The position numbers were made by a program, and so were the translations under genes. Of a stretch of 64,000 bases of DNA, positions 35,288 to 49,189 are shown piece after piece. The stretch is taken from assembly GCF_001729745.1 (NCBI RefSeq), contig NZ_CP017186.1, forward strand, positions 4,030,001-4,094,000, read 5' to 3'. The notes beneath the pieces were generated by a model, which was given only the letters and a program-made list of their open reading frames with translations, ran no database searches and was not told where the DNA came from. How positions within the stretch are numbered: the stretch's first letter is position 1; the number at the start of each line of letters is the position of its first letter. The DNA comes from Enterobacter hormaechei subsp. hoffmannii. GTDB taxonomy: Bacteria > Pseudomonadota > Gammaproteobacteria > Enterobacterales > Enterobacteriaceae.

Positions 35288-37372
35288 ATGCTGGTTAGCC
35301 AATACAACCAAATCCTCGTCGTCATCTCCTTTATTGTCGCCATTCTTGCCGCCTATACCGCGCTGAATATGGCTGCGCGCGTTGCCGGAAGCCAGGGCGT
35401 CGCTGCACGCGTCTGGCTGGCAGGTGGCGGAGTTTCGATGGGGATTGGCGTGTGGGCGATGCATTTCATCGGTATGCTGGCGATGGATCTTTCCATGAGC
35501 ATGAGTTACAACGCGACCCTGACCGTGCTTTCGATGATTATCGCCATCAGCTCGTCAATGTTCGCCCTGTGGCTCGTTAGCGGCGAGCAGCTACATTTGC
35601 GCCGACTGCTGCCTGGCGCCGTCGTGATGGGTGCAGGCATAGTTACCATGCACTACACCGGTATGGCTGCCCTGGAGGTCACTCCGGGTATTGTCTGGGA
35701 TAAAACGTGGATGGCTATCTCTGTGGGCATAGCCCTTGCCGCTTCACTGGCCGCTCTTTGGCTGACGTTCCGTTTACGTCAGGAAGCTGCACGAATGGCG
35801 TTGATGCGTCTGGGGGCGGCGATCACCATGGGCATCGCTATCGCTGGCATGCATTACGCCGGCATGGAAGCAGCACAATTTCCAATGTCGACGATGGTCC
35901 ACCATCATGGCATTAACGGGAGCTGGCTGGCGATACTGGTTAGCGTGGTCGCGCTCGCTATTCTGGGGATTACGCTGCTGGTATCGATGTTCGATGCCCG
36001 CCTTCAGGCTCGTACCTCGCTGCTGGCCTCATCCCTGGCAGAAGCTAACCGTGAACTCGCTCAGCTGGCGTTGCATGATACGCTGACGCGCTTACCCAAT
36101 CGTATTCTGCTTGAGGATCGCCTCGATCAGGCCATCAGCAAGGCCGATCGCGAAGGAAGCCCTTTCGCGCTGATGTTTATGGATCTTGATGGCTTTAAAA
36201 CCGTCAACGATGCCTATGGTCATGATGTCGGTGACAATCTTCTGGTTGCGGTGACTCAGCGTTTGCTGTTGCAGTTGAAAGGTCAGTACACGCTGGCGCG
36301 TATCGGTGGGGATGAATTCGTCCTGCTGGCCGAAACCACTACCCCGGATGATGCTGCCTCACTGGCAAATTCACTGGTACGCGTCATTGATAGCCCGTTC
36401 CATCTCGATCCTTACGAATTGATGGTCACCCTGAGCATTGGCATTGCGCTCTATCCACACGATGGCAAAACCGATCGTGAACTGATGTTTAACGCTGATG
36501 CTGCGATGTACCACACGAAACATATGGGTCGCAACGGTTATCACTTCTTTCAGCCGTCAATGAATACGCTGGCGCAGACGCATCTACAGCTGATGAATGA
36601 TCTGTGGCAGGCCATCGACCGTGATGAGTTACGCCTGCTTTATCAACCTAAATTCCACGCCCCTGCCGGGCCCGTTCTCGGGTTTGAAGCGCTGTTACGC
36701 TGGCAGCATCCCAAACAGGGATTACTGCCCCCCGACCTGTTTCTACCGCTTGCAGAGAAAACCGGGCTGATTATTCCAATTGGAGACTGGGTAATCGATG
36801 AGGCCTGCCGCCAGCTGCGAGAATGGCACCTTCAGGGCCACACGGATTGGTCAATGGCGGTGAATCTTTCTACGTTGCAGTTCGAACAGCCGTCACTGGT
36901 TAAAACGGTTCTCGATTGTCTGACGCGCCATAGCGTACCGCCCGGCATGTTGATCCTGGAGGTGACCGAAACCACGGCGATGAGCAATCCGGACGAAAGC
37001 GTTCGTGTCCTGACAGCGCTGACGGATGCGGGCGTAAAAGCCTCGATAGACGATTTTGGTACAGGTTATTCAAGCCTTCTTTATCTTAAGCGACTCCCTG
37101 CCTGCGAGTTGAAAATCGATCGTGCTTTTGTAAAAGAGTTAAGTGGAGAGAGTGAAGATGCGACGATCGTCTCGGCGATTATCGCCCTGGCAAAAACGCT
37201 GAATCTGAAGGTCGTGGCAGAAGGGGTCGAAACCGCAGCGCAGCAGACCTTTCTGACAGAACTGGGATGCAATACGCTACAGGGTTATCTGCTGGGCAAA
37301 CCGATTACCGCGCAGGCTATTATGGAACAGTGCCAGCACGGGGAGATGTCACCATCCCGTATGCAATCATGA
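35288..37372 (+). CDS. MHYT-GGDEF-EAL membrane c-di-GMP enzyme
   Basis: A 694-aa bifunctional-type c-di-GMP protein. The N-terminal seven-helix MHYT sensor (about 1-235) has the three motifs MHFIGM, MHYTGM and MHYAGM (58-63, 121-126, 188-193), proposed to bind copper and sense O2, CO or NO. GGDEF is intact at 340-344, but no RxxD inhibitory site precedes it. The EAL domain (about 435-685) keeps EAL 467-469, IDDFGTGYS, LKIDRAF, AEGVET and LQGY, so phosphodiesterase activity is likely. The gene is not at this place in E. coli K-12. Its end overlaps the convergent acrS stop by 6 nt. Confidence 0.9.
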   Translation: MLVSQYNQILVVISFIVAILAAYTALNMAARVAGSQGVAARVWLAGGGVSMGIGVWAMHFIGMLAMDLSMSMSYNATLTVLSMIIAISSSMFALWLVSGEQLHLRRLLPGAVVMGAGIVTMHYTGMAALEVTPGIVWDKTWMAISVGIALAASLAALWLTFRLRQEAARMALMRLGAAITMGIAIAGMHYAGMEAAQFPMSTMVHHHGINGSWLAILVSVVALAILGITLLVSMFDARLQARTSLLASSLAEANRELAQLALHDTLTRLPNRILLEDRLDQAISKADREGSPFALMFMDLDGFKTVNDAYGHDVGDNLLVAVTQRLLLQLKGQYTLARIGGDEFVLLAETTTPDDAASLANSLVRVIDSPFHLDPYELMVTLSIGIALYPHDGKTDRELMFNADAAMYHTKHMGRNGYHFFQPSMNTLAQTHLQLMNDLWQAIDRDELRLLYQPKFHAPAGPVLGFEALLRWQHPKQGLLPPDLFLPLAEKTGLIIPIGDWVIDEACRQLREWHLQGHTDWSMAVNLSTLQFEQPSLVKTVLDCLTRHSVPPGMLILEVTETTAMSNPDESVRVLTALTDAGVKASIDDFGTGYSSLLYLKRLPACELKIDRAFVKELSGESEDATIVSAIIALAKTLNLKVVAEGVETAAQQTFLTELGCNTLQGYLLGKPITAQAIMEQCQHGEMSPSRMQS

Positions 37373-38014
37373 GGCTGTATCGTAGAACACTGGCGCCACT
37401 CGAGTGATATTTAGTGTTGCAAGAATATTATCCACCAGCGCCGGCGCCTGTTTGTACAGATTAAAACTGTTGCTATCCATTAACCAGTTTTTAATGACTC
37501 CGCTAAAAAATGCGTGGAAAACAATCAGCGCCAGTTCAATATTAGTTTGGGAAGAAATAATGCTACGCGCAACGCATTGTCTCAACGTCCTGCGAAGATA
37601 AGTATCGTTTAAACCGATCCGCTTGCGTATTTCACATTCTGAAATCACATCGTCATGAAATTCACACTTATGATACAGAATTTGTAAAAGAGCATACTGA
37701 CGTGGCTCGCTCGCAATATATTGCAGCGCGACAATAAACTGTTCACGAAGCATTAACAAAGGGTCATCTTTTTCAGAAAGTATTAACCTGTCACGAATCA
37801 TTTCACGCAGCGGCAATTGCTGTTCCCAGATGGCGTTAAATATTTCCGCTTTACTCGAAAAATGCCAGTAAACCGCCCCGCGAGTAAGTTGAGCAGCATC
37901 GGCGATGTCGGTAAGCGTGGTATTAGCCACGCCACGTGTCGCGAATAGCCCGATAGCGGCTTCAATCAGCTGCTGCCGGGTCTTTTGAGCCTCTTCTTTC
38001 TTTTTACGCGCCAT
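37367..38014 (-). CDS. acrS: TetR-family repressor AcrS (EnvR)
   Basis: TetR-family repressor (215 aa) beside and divergent from acrEF. In E. coli it represses acrAB and probably acrEF. The N-terminal helix-turn-helix (about 10-57, with TLTDIADAAQLTRGAVYWHFSS across it) is followed by a helical ligand/dimer domain. Its end overlaps the stop of the MHYT-GGDEF-EAL gene on the other strand by 6 nt, with no terminator between them. Confidence 0.93.
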   Translation of the reverse strand: MARKKKEEAQKTRQQLIEAAIGLFATRGVANTTLTDIADAAQLTRGAVYWHFSSKAEIFNAIWEQQLPLREMIRDRLILSEKDDPLLMLREQFIVALQYIASEPRQYALLQILYHKCEFHDDVISECEIRKRIGLNDTYLRRTLRQCVARSIISSQTNIELALIVFHAFFSGVIKNWLMDSNSFNLYKQAPALVDNILATLNITRVAPVFYDTAS

Positions 38015-38410
38015 AGCCTGCTACTCATTACTTATACGGTTGATACGACATCAAACGTTATTAAAGGGTCGTGTAAGTCAAAGTATTCACCATAACCCGT
38101 TTTAGTTTTGCACAAAAAAAGTCAATTCATTTAATTTATAATTCATACGAATAAATTGAGCGAATCAAATTCATTAAATAAATAGTTTGTTTTTACTCAT
38201 AAGTATTCCGTTGATTATCCTGACAGAAGCCGGATTTCGAATACACTGGTTCAGAATCTGATTTTGCTTTTTATTGCCTCCATCAGCACTTATAAATTAA
38301 AAAACCTTGAATACCCTCATTATTATACGCAGCTACATTTCTTTTTTTGCCTCACACCCTTTCACCGACTTATGGCATATATCGGTTCAAGGGTAGTTTA
38401 AGGAACAGTA
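38015..38410. promoter_or_regulatory. acrS-acrE divergent regulatory region
   Basis: A 396-bp gap, strikingly AT-rich with A- and T-tracts (about 38105-38210 and 38275-38345), consistent with H-NS silencing known for acrEF in E. coli. A perfect inverted repeat TTGAT-N5-ATCAA (38040-38054) lies 26 bases before acrS and could be an operator. No gene is seen. Confidence 0.55.
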
Positions 38411-39550
38411 ATGACGAATCACTTCAGACGCTTACCCTTATCCGGTTTCATTGTCTGTGCTGCACTGCTCGCCGGGTGCGATGGACAAGAAAACCCACAG
38501 CAGCATGGGCAAGCTCCTCAGGTCAGTGTTCATATTGTCAAAAGCGCGCCACTGGCCGTAACGACGGAATTGCCAGGCAGAACTGACGCTTATCGTGTAG
38601 CGGAGGTTCGTCCCCAGGTAAGTGGTATCATTCTGCACCGTAATTTTACCGAAGGCAGCGACGTCAAAGCGGGTGAATCACTTTATCAGATCGATCCGGC
38701 CACCTATCAGGCAGCCTACGACAATGCGAAAGGTGAACTGGTAAAAGCGCAGGCGGCGGCAAACATAGCCCATCTGACGGTAAAACGTTACCTTCCGCTG
38801 GTCGGTACGCAATATGTGAGCAAGCAGGAGTATGATCAGGCGGTGGCAACCGCCCAGCAGGCGGATGCAAGCGTCGTTGCCGCGAAAGCTGGCGTTGAAA
38901 GCGCGCGGATCAATCTTGCTTATACGAAAGTCACATCGCCAATCAACGGGCGCATTGGCAAATCCAGCGTCACTGAAGGGGCGTTAGTCACTAATGGTCA
39001 GTCAACCGCACTGGCGACAGTTCAGCAGCTCGATCCCATTTATGTCGATGTAACGCAATCCAGCAGCGATTTTATGCGTCTGAAGCAGCAGACGAGCCTG
39101 CAAAAGGGAGACACCAGCAGCGTTGAGTTGCTGATGGAAAATGGCCAGCCTTATCCGCTGAAAGGAACGCTCCAGTTCTCTGATGTCACGGTAGATGAAA
39201 GTACCGGCTCAATCACCCTTCGCGCTCTCTTCCCTAACCCTCAGCATATGCTGTTACCGGGTATGTTTGTCCGTGCACGCATTGACGAAGGCACACAGCC
39301 TGATGCCATCCTTGTTCCCCAGCAGGGGGTAACCCGTACACCTCGCGGTGATGCAACCGTGCTTGTGGTAAACGATAAAAACCAGGTGGAATCTCGCACT
39401 GTCGTTGCACCGCAGGCGATTGGCGATCGGTGGTTGATCACGGAAGGTCTGAAAAATGGCGACCGCGTCATTATCAGCGGCCTGCAAAAAGTTCGCCCTG
39501 GCGTCACCGCCGTGGCTATTCCTGATACCGCCGCGACTCCAGCCAGTTAA
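38411..39550 (+). CDS. acrE: RND efflux periplasmic adaptor AcrE
   Basis: Membrane-fusion lipoprotein of the AcrEF-TolC multidrug pump (379 aa). The lipoprotein signal ends in LLAGC with lipidated Cys23. Lipoyl and alpha-hairpin regions (about 60-180), a beta-barrel and a membrane-proximal domain follow, as in AcrA. The ATG is 11 codons before the hydrophobic core. It is in operon with acrF, 11 bp downstream, and divergent from acrS. Confidence 0.95.
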   Translation: MTNHFRRLPLSGFIVCAALLAGCDGQENPQQHGQAPQVSVHIVKSAPLAVTTELPGRTDAYRVAEVRPQVSGIILHRNFTEGSDVKAGESLYQIDPATYQAAYDNAKGELVKAQAAANIAHLTVKRYLPLVGTQYVSKQEYDQAVATAQQADASVVAAKAGVESARINLAYTKVTSPINGRIGKSSVTEGALVTNGQSTALATVQQLDPIYVDVTQSSSDFMRLKQQTSLQKGDTSSVELLMENGQPYPLKGTLQFSDVTVDESTGSITLRALFPNPQHMLLPGMFVRARIDEGTQPDAILVPQQGVTRTPRGDATVLVVNDKNQVESRTVVAPQAIGDRWLITEGLKNGDRVIISGLQKVRPGVTAVAIPDTAATPAS

Positions 39551-39561
39551 GGGATAACGAG

Positions 39562-42500
39562 ATGGCTAATTTCTTTATTCAACGGCCTGTTTTCGCCTGG
39601 GTGCTCTCCATCATTCTGATGATTGCGGGCGGGCTGGCCATTTTAAAACTGCCGGTGGCGCAATATCCAACCATTGCGCCGCCAGCAGTTGCGGTGACAG
39701 CGACCTACCCTGGCGCTGATGCCCAGACGGTCCAGGATACCGTGACGCAGGTTATCGAACAGAACATGAACGGAATCGACAATCTGATGTACATGTCGTC
39801 CACCAGTGATTCTGCCGGTAACGTCACCATCACCCTGACGTTCGAGTCGGGTACGGATCCTGATATCGCGCAGGTGCAGGTTCAGAACAAACTCCAGCTC
39901 GCTATGCCGCTGCTACCGCAAGAAGTACAGCAACAGGGGATCGGCGTGGAAAAATCCAGCAGCAGCTTCCTGCTGGTCGCGGGATTTGTGTCGGATAATA
40001 AAAACCTCACTCAGGATGATATCTCCGACTATGTCGCTTCTAACGTAAAAGATGCGATCAGCCGTACTTCCGGCGTCGGTGATGTGCAGCTGTTCGGTGC
40101 GCAGTATGCAATGCGCATCTGGCTGGACAGCAACGCGATGAATAAATATCAGCTCACGCCGTTGGATGTCATTAACCAACTGAAAACGCAGAACGACCAG
40201 ATTGCTGCGGGCCAGTTGGGAGGAACGCCGTCCGTACCAGGGCAGCAACTGAACGCCTCAATTATTGCTCAAACGCGCCTGAAATCACCGGAGGAGTTTG
40301 GCCGTGTGACGCTGAAGGTGAACCAGGACGGTTCAATGGTCCACCTGAAAGATGTGGCCCGCATTGAGCTGGGTGGCGAAAACTACAACATGGTCACCAA
40401 AATCAATGGCCAGGCAGCAACGGGGCTCGGGATCAAGCTGGCGACTGGCGCAAACGCGCTGGATACCGCTGCCGCCATTAAGAGTAAACTGGCGCAGTTG
40501 CAGCCCTTCTTCCCTCAGGGCCTGAAAGTCGTTTATCCGTACGACACCACACCTTTCGTGAAGATCTCAATCCATGAAGTGGTGAAGACGCTGTTTGAAG
40601 CGATCGTTCTCGTGTTCCTGGTGATGTACTTGTTCCTGCAAAACCTGCGGGCGACCCTTATTCCGACTATTGCCGTGCCCGTGGTGCTACTGGGTACCTT
40701 TGCAGTACTGGCTGCGTTTGGTTTCTCCATTAACACCCTGACGATGTTCGGGATGGTATTGGCGATAGGTTTGCTCGTCGATGATGCCATCGTGGTGGTT
40801 GAGAACGTAGAACGCGTCATGGTTGAGGACAAGCTGCCGCCAAAAGAGGCGACCCAGAAGTCGATGGAGCAAATCCAGGGCGCTCTGGTGGGCATTGCCA
40901 TGGTGCTTTCAGCGGTGTTTATTCCGATGGCATTTTTTGGAGGTTCAACCGGGGCTATCTATCGCCAGTTCTCGCTGACCATTGTCTCCGCGATGGCCTT
41001 ATCGGTGCTGGTGGCGTTGATATTAACGCCTGCTTTATGTGCAACGCTGCTCAAACCGGTTTCCAGCGACCATCATGAAAAGAAAGGTGGATTCTTCGGC
41101 TGGTTTAACGCGCTTTTTGATAAGAGCGTGGAGCACTACAGCAACAGCGTGAGCGGCATTTTACGTAAGACCGGACGCTATCTGCTGGTTTACGTCATCA
41201 TCGTCGGCGGCATGGCAATACTGTTCCTGCGCCTGCCTTCCTCCTTCCTGCCGGAAGAGGATCAGGGGGTGTTTATGACGATGGTTCAGCTGCCGGCAGG
41301 GGCGACGCAGATGCGTACCCAGCAGGTACTCGATCAGGTTCAGGACTATTATCTGACGAAAGAGAAAGCGAACGTTGAATCGGTCTTTACCGTAAACGGA
41401 TTTAGCTTTAGCGGGCAGGGGCAGAACTCCGGTATCGCTTTCGTCAGCCTGAAGCCATGGGAAGAACGCCCGGGCAAGGAAAACGGCGTTGAGGCGATTG
41501 TCAGCCGCGCAACGAAAGCGTTTAGCCAGATCAAAGATGGTCTTGTATTTCCGTTTAACCTCCCTGCCATTATTGAACTGGGTACCGCAACAGGCTTTGA
41601 CTTTGAACTGATTGACCAGGCAAACCTGGGACATACGCAGCTCACGCAGGCACGTAACCAACTGCTTGGCATGGTAAGGGAACATCCTGACTTACTGGTC
41701 CGCGTGCGTCCTAACGGACTGGAAGATACGCCACAGTACAAACTGGATGTCGACCAGGAGAAGGCCCAGGCGCTGGGTGTGAGCATATCTGATGTCAATC
41801 AGACCATCTCAACAGCATTGGGTGGCACTTATGTGAACGACTTTATCGATCATGGACGCGTGAAAAAAGTTTATGTCCAGGCTGATGCTCGCTTCCGTAT
41901 GTTACCAGGAGATATTAACGACCTGTATGTGCGTAGTGCTAACGGCGAAATGGTGCCTTTCTCTGCCTTTAGCAGCTCTCACTGGGTGTACGGCTCACCT
42001 CGTCTGGAACGTTACAATGGGATGCCATCAATGGAGATCCTCGGTGAGTCTGCGCCAGGCAAAAGTACCGGTGAGGCAATGGAGATGATGGAAAGCCTTG
42101 CGTCGAAACTGCCTTCCGGAATTGGCTACGACTGGACGGGGATGTCTTATCAGGAACGTCTTTCCGGAAATCAGGCTCCAGCACTGTATGCCATTTCACT
42201 GATTGTGGTGTTCCTGTGTCTGGCGGCTCTCTATGAAAGCTGGTCAATTCCATTCTCGGTCATGCTGGTTGTGCCCCTGGGGGTGATCGGCGCGCTTCTG
42301 GCTGCATCAATACGTGGGCTGAACAATGACGTTTACTTCCAGGTTGGTCTGCTTACGACAATTGGTTTATCAGCCAAAAACGCCATACTGATCGTTGAGT
42401 TCGCCAAGGATCTTATGGATAAAGAAGGCAAAGGGATTATTGAAGCCACGCTGGAAGCCTCACGTATGCGTCTGCGCCCTATCCTGATGACCTCTCTGGC

Positions 42501-42675
42501 ATTTATCCTTGGTGTGATGCCTCTGGTCATCAGTTGTGGCGCAGGTAGTGGGGCACAAAACGCTGTCGGGACGGGCGTGATGGGCGGGATGCTGTCAGCC
42601 ACTCTGCTGGCCATTTTCTTTGTTCCTGTTTTCTTCGTTGTTGTCCGGAGACGGTTTACAAAGCATAAGGATTAA
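39562..42675 (+). CDS. acrF: RND multidrug efflux transporter AcrF
   Basis: Proton-driven inner-membrane exporter of drugs, bile salts and dyes (1037 aa), trimeric, working with AcrE and TolC. It has 12 helices with two large periplasmic loops. The proton-relay Asp407/Asp408 (GLLVDDAIV) and the conserved Lys in [13 protein letters not shown] (helix 10) are present. Very similar to AcrB; acrF is assigned from the acrS neighbour and the following yhdV. A terminator follows the stop. Confidence 0.95.
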   Translation: MANFFIQRPVFAWVLSIILMIAGGLAILKLPVAQYPTIAPPAVAVTATYPGADAQTVQDTVTQVIEQNMNGIDNLMYMSSTSDSAGNVTITLTFESGTDPDIAQVQVQNKLQLAMPLLPQEVQQQGIGVEKSSSSFLLVAGFVSDNKNLTQDDISDYVASNVKDAISRTSGVGDVQLFGAQYAMRIWLDSNAMNKYQLTPLDVINQLKTQNDQIAAGQLGGTPSVPGQQLNASIIAQTRLKSPEEFGRVTLKVNQDGSMVHLKDVARIELGGENYNMVTKINGQAATGLGIKLATGANALDTAAAIKSKLAQLQPFFPQGLKVVYPYDTTPFVKISIHEVVKTLFEAIVLVFLVMYLFLQNLRATLIPTIAVPVVLLGTFAVLAAFGFSINTLTMFGMVLAIGLLVDDAIVVVENVERVMVEDKLPPKEATQKSMEQIQGALVGIAMVLSAVFIPMAFFGGSTGAIYRQFSLTIVSAMALSVLVALILTPALCATLLKPVSSDHHEKKGGFFGWFNALFDKSVEHYSNSVSGILRKTGRYLLVYVIIVGGMAILFLRLPSSFLPEEDQGVFMTMVQLPAGATQMRTQQVLDQVQDYYLTKEKANVESVFTVNGFSFSGQGQNSGIAFVSLKPWEERPGKENGVEAIVSRATKAFSQIKDGLVFPFNLPAIIELGTATGFDFELIDQANLGHTQLTQARNQLLGMVREHPDLLVRVRPNGLEDTPQYKLDVDQEKAQALGVSISDVNQTISTALGGTYVNDFIDHGRVKKVYVQADARFRMLPGDINDLYVRSANGEMVPFSAFSSSHWVYGSPRLERYNGMPSMEILGESAPGKSTGEAMEMMESLASKLPSGIGYDWTGMSYQERLSGNQAPALYAISLIVVFLCLAALYESWSIPFSVMLVVPLGVIGALLAASIRGLNNDVYFQVGLLTTIGLSAKNAILIVEFAKDLMDKEGKGIIEATLEASRMRLRPILMTSLAFILGVMPLVISCGAGSGAQNAVGTGVMGGMLSATLLAIFFVPVFFVVVRRRFTKHKD

Positions 42676-42685
42676 TGAAAATCAT

Positions 42686-42708
42686 AAAGGCACCTCTGGT
42701 GCCTTTTT
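42686..42708 (+). terminator. Rho-independent terminator after acrEF
   Basis: A 9-bp stem (42686-42694 with 42698-42706), a 3-nt loop and T5, 11 bases after the acrF stop. Confidence 0.93.
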
Positions 42709-42922
42709 AATTTCCTGTCAGCATTCTAATAAAAAGACATCTCTTCACATTTCCTCCATAAATAATCAACGCCCCTCTTTTTTCTCCATGATTTTTACAA
42801 TCCACACAATTTGAGATTATTCCCCGTGCTGTATGGTATTAGTGCGGTGGTAAAATAATCATCAATTCGTAAATTGCCGCATCGGCTCTTAAGCGAATAA
42901 GCGATCATATTGAGGTAACATC

Positions 42923-43144
42923 ATGAAAAGATTCCTTTCCGTTGCACTCCTCGCTGCGCTGCTTGCGGGTTGCGCGCACGACTCTCCCTGTGTACCGGTA
43001 TACGACGATCAGGGGCGACTGGTTCACACCAATACCTGTATGAAGGGGACTACCCAGGATAACTGGGAAACAGCAGGTGCGATTGCCGGTGGCGCCGCAG
43101 CAATAGCTGGCCTGACTCTCGGTATTGTCGCCCTGACTAAATAA
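42923..43144 (+). CDS. yhdV: Small lipoprotein YhdV
   Basis: A 73-aa predicted lipoprotein. The signal peptide ends in LLAGC with Cys17 as the lipidation site. The mature part has two further Cys (CVPVY, NTC) and a glycine/alanine-rich hydrophobic C-terminal segment (GAIAGGAAAIAGLTLGIVAL). It is nearly identical to E. coli YhdV. Its function is unknown. It follows acrF after a 247-bp gap with its own AT-rich upstream region and has its own terminator. Confidence 0.92.
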   Translation: MKRFLSVALLAALLAGCAHDSPCVPVYDDQGRLVHTNTCMKGTTQDNWETAGAIAGGAAAIAGLTLGIVALTK

Positions 43145-43151
43145 TCCTTTT

Positions 43152-43180
43152 AAAAGCGCGGCCATCGCCGCGCTTTTATT
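43152..43180 (+). terminator. Terminator after yhdV
   Basis: A 10-bp stem (43152-43161 with 43168-43177) rich in G/C, with A4 and T4 ends, 8 bases after the yhdV stop. Confidence 0.9.
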
Positions 43181-43450
43181 TTATCTAATCAAAGGGATGT
43201 ATATTTCCCCTCTCAGATATCATCAGATAATTTTTAGATTCAGTATCCTGTTTTTTTATAGCCCTATTTCCTTACCCATACAACCTCCGTCTGAATCACT
43301 GAATTGATTTAACGCTGCTGCGAGTAAGCATTATGCATTCCGTGAATTCATTTATAGCTGGGTTAAGACGCTTTAATACGTCAAGTAAGGTATTAACGGC
43401 ACTCGTTGGAATATCTGATAAGGAAATTGGTTTAGCTGAGGGCATAACGC

Positions 43451-43478
43451 AAAAAGGCCATCCTTTCGGATGGCCTTT
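43451..43478 (-). terminator. rRNA operon terminator
   Basis: On the minus strand, an 11-bp stem (43478-43468 with 43463-43453) has a 4-nt GAAA loop and is followed by a U5 run. It lies 12 bases past the distal 5S gene and matches the T1-type terminator of E. coli rrn operons. Confidence 0.93.
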
Positions 43479-43489
43479 CTACTTGTTTG

Positions 43490-43609
43490 ATGTCTGGCAG
43501 TTCCCTACTCTCACATGGGGAGACCCCACACTACCATCGGCGCTACGGCGTTTCACTTCTGAGTTCGGCATGGGGTCAGGTGGGACCACCGCGCTAAAGC
43601 CGCCAGACA
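43490..43609 (-). rRNA. rrf: 5S ribosomal RNA, distal copy
   Basis: A full-length 120-nt 5S gene, the second of two in this operon, located after tRNA-Thr. It is identical to the proximal copy except in helix I. The 5' end reads TGTCTGGC and the 3' end GCCAGACAT, so the C3-G117 pair of the other copy is a U3-A117 pair here. The helix is therefore preserved. Confidence 0.97.
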
Positions 43610-43650
43610 AATTCTTTTACTTCTTGCCGAACTTTAACCTAAGTATAAAG

Positions 43651-43726
43651 TGGTGCTGATACCCAGAGTCGAACTGGGGACCTCACCCTTACCAAGGGTG
43701 CGCTCTACCAACTGAGCCATATCAGC
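43651..43726 (-). tRNA. thrV: tRNA-Thr (anticodon GGT)
   Basis: A 76-nt tRNA including the encoded CCA (43653-43651). The acceptor stem GCTGATA/TATCAGC, D-loop, anticodon GGT in the loop CTTGGTAA, and T-loop GTTCGACTC are all present. It lies between the two 5S genes, as thrV does in E. coli rrnD, and is processed from the rRNA transcript. Confidence 0.98.
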
Positions 43727-43738
43727 ACGCTAAATTTG

Positions 43739-43858
43739 ATGCCTGGCAGTTCCCTACTCTCACATGGGGAGACCCCACACTACCATCGGCGCTACGGCGT
43801 TTCACTTCTGAGTTCGGCATGGGGTCAGGTGGGACCACCGCGCTAAAGCCGCCAGGCA
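43739..43858 (-). rRNA. rrf: 5S ribosomal RNA, proximal copy
   Basis: A 120-nt 5S gene directly after 23S, with the standard enterobacterial ends TGCCTGGC and GCCAGGCAT forming helix I. It differs from the distal copy only in the paired helix I position. Confidence 0.98.
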
Positions 43859-43927
43859 AATTCTGTTAATCTGTATCAGGCTGAAAATCGTGTCTGTCTC
43901 TCTTCGCCAAAACATCTTCGGCGTTGT

Positions 43928-46832
<2,905 letters not shown>

Positions 46833-46929
46833 TCACAACCCGAAGATGTTTCACTTCTGATTGCGAAAATTTGAGAGACTCGAACACACATGAGCTGTGT
46901 GTCGTTTCAATTTTCAGCTTGATCCAGAT

Positions 46930-46941
46930 TTTTAAAGAGCA
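46930..46941 (-). promoter_or_regulatory. Spacer boxA antitermination element
   Basis: Minus-strand TGCTCTTTAAAA between tRNA-Glu and 23S, the boxA recognised by NusB/S10 in rRNA antitermination. Confidence 0.85.
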
Positions 46942-46942
46942 A

Positions 46943-46980
46943 ATATCTCAAACATGACTCGCAAGTCAGTTTTGAGATAT
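46943..46980 (-). other. Strong hairpin in the 16S-23S spacer
   Basis: Arms 46943-46959 and 46964-46980 are complementary over 17 bp with two mismatches around a 4-nt loop, just before the spacer boxA. It resembles the variable stem-loop blocks described in enterobacterial rrn spacers. Its function is unclear; an RNA-processing or recombination cassette is possible. Confidence 0.7.
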
Positions 46981-47014
46981 GACGGCAGGTGACTTTCACT
47001 CACGAACCAGCAAG

Positions 47015-47090
47015 TGGCGTCCCCTAGGGGATTCGAACCCCTGTTACCGCCGTGAAAGGGCGGTGTCCTGGGCCTCTAGACGAAGGGGAC
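47015..47090 (-). tRNA. tRNA-Glu (anticodon TTC)
   Basis: A 76-nt tRNA including CCA (47017-47015). The acceptor stem is GTCCCCT/AGGGGAC, the anticodon loop is CTTTCAC with anticodon TTC, and the T-loop is GTTCGAATC. It sits in the 16S-23S spacer. E. coli K-12 rrnD at this locus carries tRNA-Ile and tRNA-Ala instead. Confidence 0.98.
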
Positions 47091-47174
47091 GTACAGTCTC
47101 AATCGCAAGACGCCTTGCTATTTACTTTTCATCAGACAATCTGTGTGAGCACTGCAAAGGCAGGTTCTTTAAGG

Positions 47175-48716
<1,542 letters not shown>

Positions 48717-48848
48717 AAGTTTGATGCTCGTGAATTAAACTTCGTAATGAATTACGTATGTTCACTCAGAGACTTGGTATTCATTTTTCGTCTTGCGACG
48801 TTAAGAATCCATGTCACTTTGAGTGCCCACACAGATTGTCTGATAAAT

Positions 48849-48860
48849 TGTTAAAGAGCA
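48849..48860 (-). promoter_or_regulatory. Leader boxA of the rRNA operon
   Basis: Minus-strand TGCTCTTTAACA in the leader between P2 and 16S, the canonical rrn antitermination boxA. Confidence 0.9.
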
Positions 48861-48898
48861 GTTGCGACGCGCTTCAGCGCTCTGTCGCGAGGTGGCGT

Positions 48899-48926
48899 AT
48901 ATTACGCTTTCCTCTTTCAGAGTCAA
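48899..48926 (-). promoter_or_regulatory. rRNA promoter P2
   Basis: Minus strand: -35 TTGACT (48926-48921), 16-bp spacer, -10 TAATAT (48904-48899). It resembles E. coli rrn P2 promoters and lies about 105 bp downstream of P1. Confidence 0.88.
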
Positions 48927-49006
48927 CCCGTTATTTCAGGATTTTTCTCTTCAACCGACCGGGTAGTCTGTGAAGTGATTCACATCTGCCGTGTCGATGG
49001 AGGCGC

Positions 49007-49034
49007 ATTATAGGGATCCCAGTTTTTAGCACAA
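49007..49034 (-). promoter_or_regulatory. rRNA promoter P1 (rrnD-type)
   Basis: Minus strand: -35 TTGTGC (49034-49029), 16-bp spacer, -10 TATAAT (49012-49007), then a GCGCC discriminator typical of stringent, iNTP-sensitive rrn P1. The TTGTGC -35 matches E. coli rrnD P1. A T/A-rich tract just upstream (about 49035-49070) is a probable UP element, with Fis sites expected beyond. The whole 16S-yrdA gap (48717-49189) is accounted for by the rrn leader, P2, P1, UP/Fis region and the yrdA leader. Confidence 0.9.
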
Positions 49035-49189
49035 GTATTTTTTAGATCTTTTTTTCCAACTGATGATTTTCCGTGCTTTTCGCTGAAAACCCACCCGATC
49101 CGCTTAAAAATTGACGCATTTTGCCTTGCCTCGCTCCAGGAATACGATCAAAGTCTTCTTTAATAACGCTCATCTGTATCGAGGTAGAT

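Larger units (their letters stand above)
43145..43489. other. yhdV to rRNA-operon gap
   Basis: A 345-bp region holding the yhdV terminator and the rRNA-operon terminator facing each other, with an AT-rich unassigned stretch between (about 43181-43450). In E. coli K-12 the amino-acid ABC genes yhdWXYZ occupy this place; no remnant of them is recognised here. Confidence 0.6.

Noticed and set aside
43333..43659. A 108-codon frame across the rRNA terminator and distal 5S gene
   Set aside because: It is antisense to the 5S gene and terminator and has no protein similarity.
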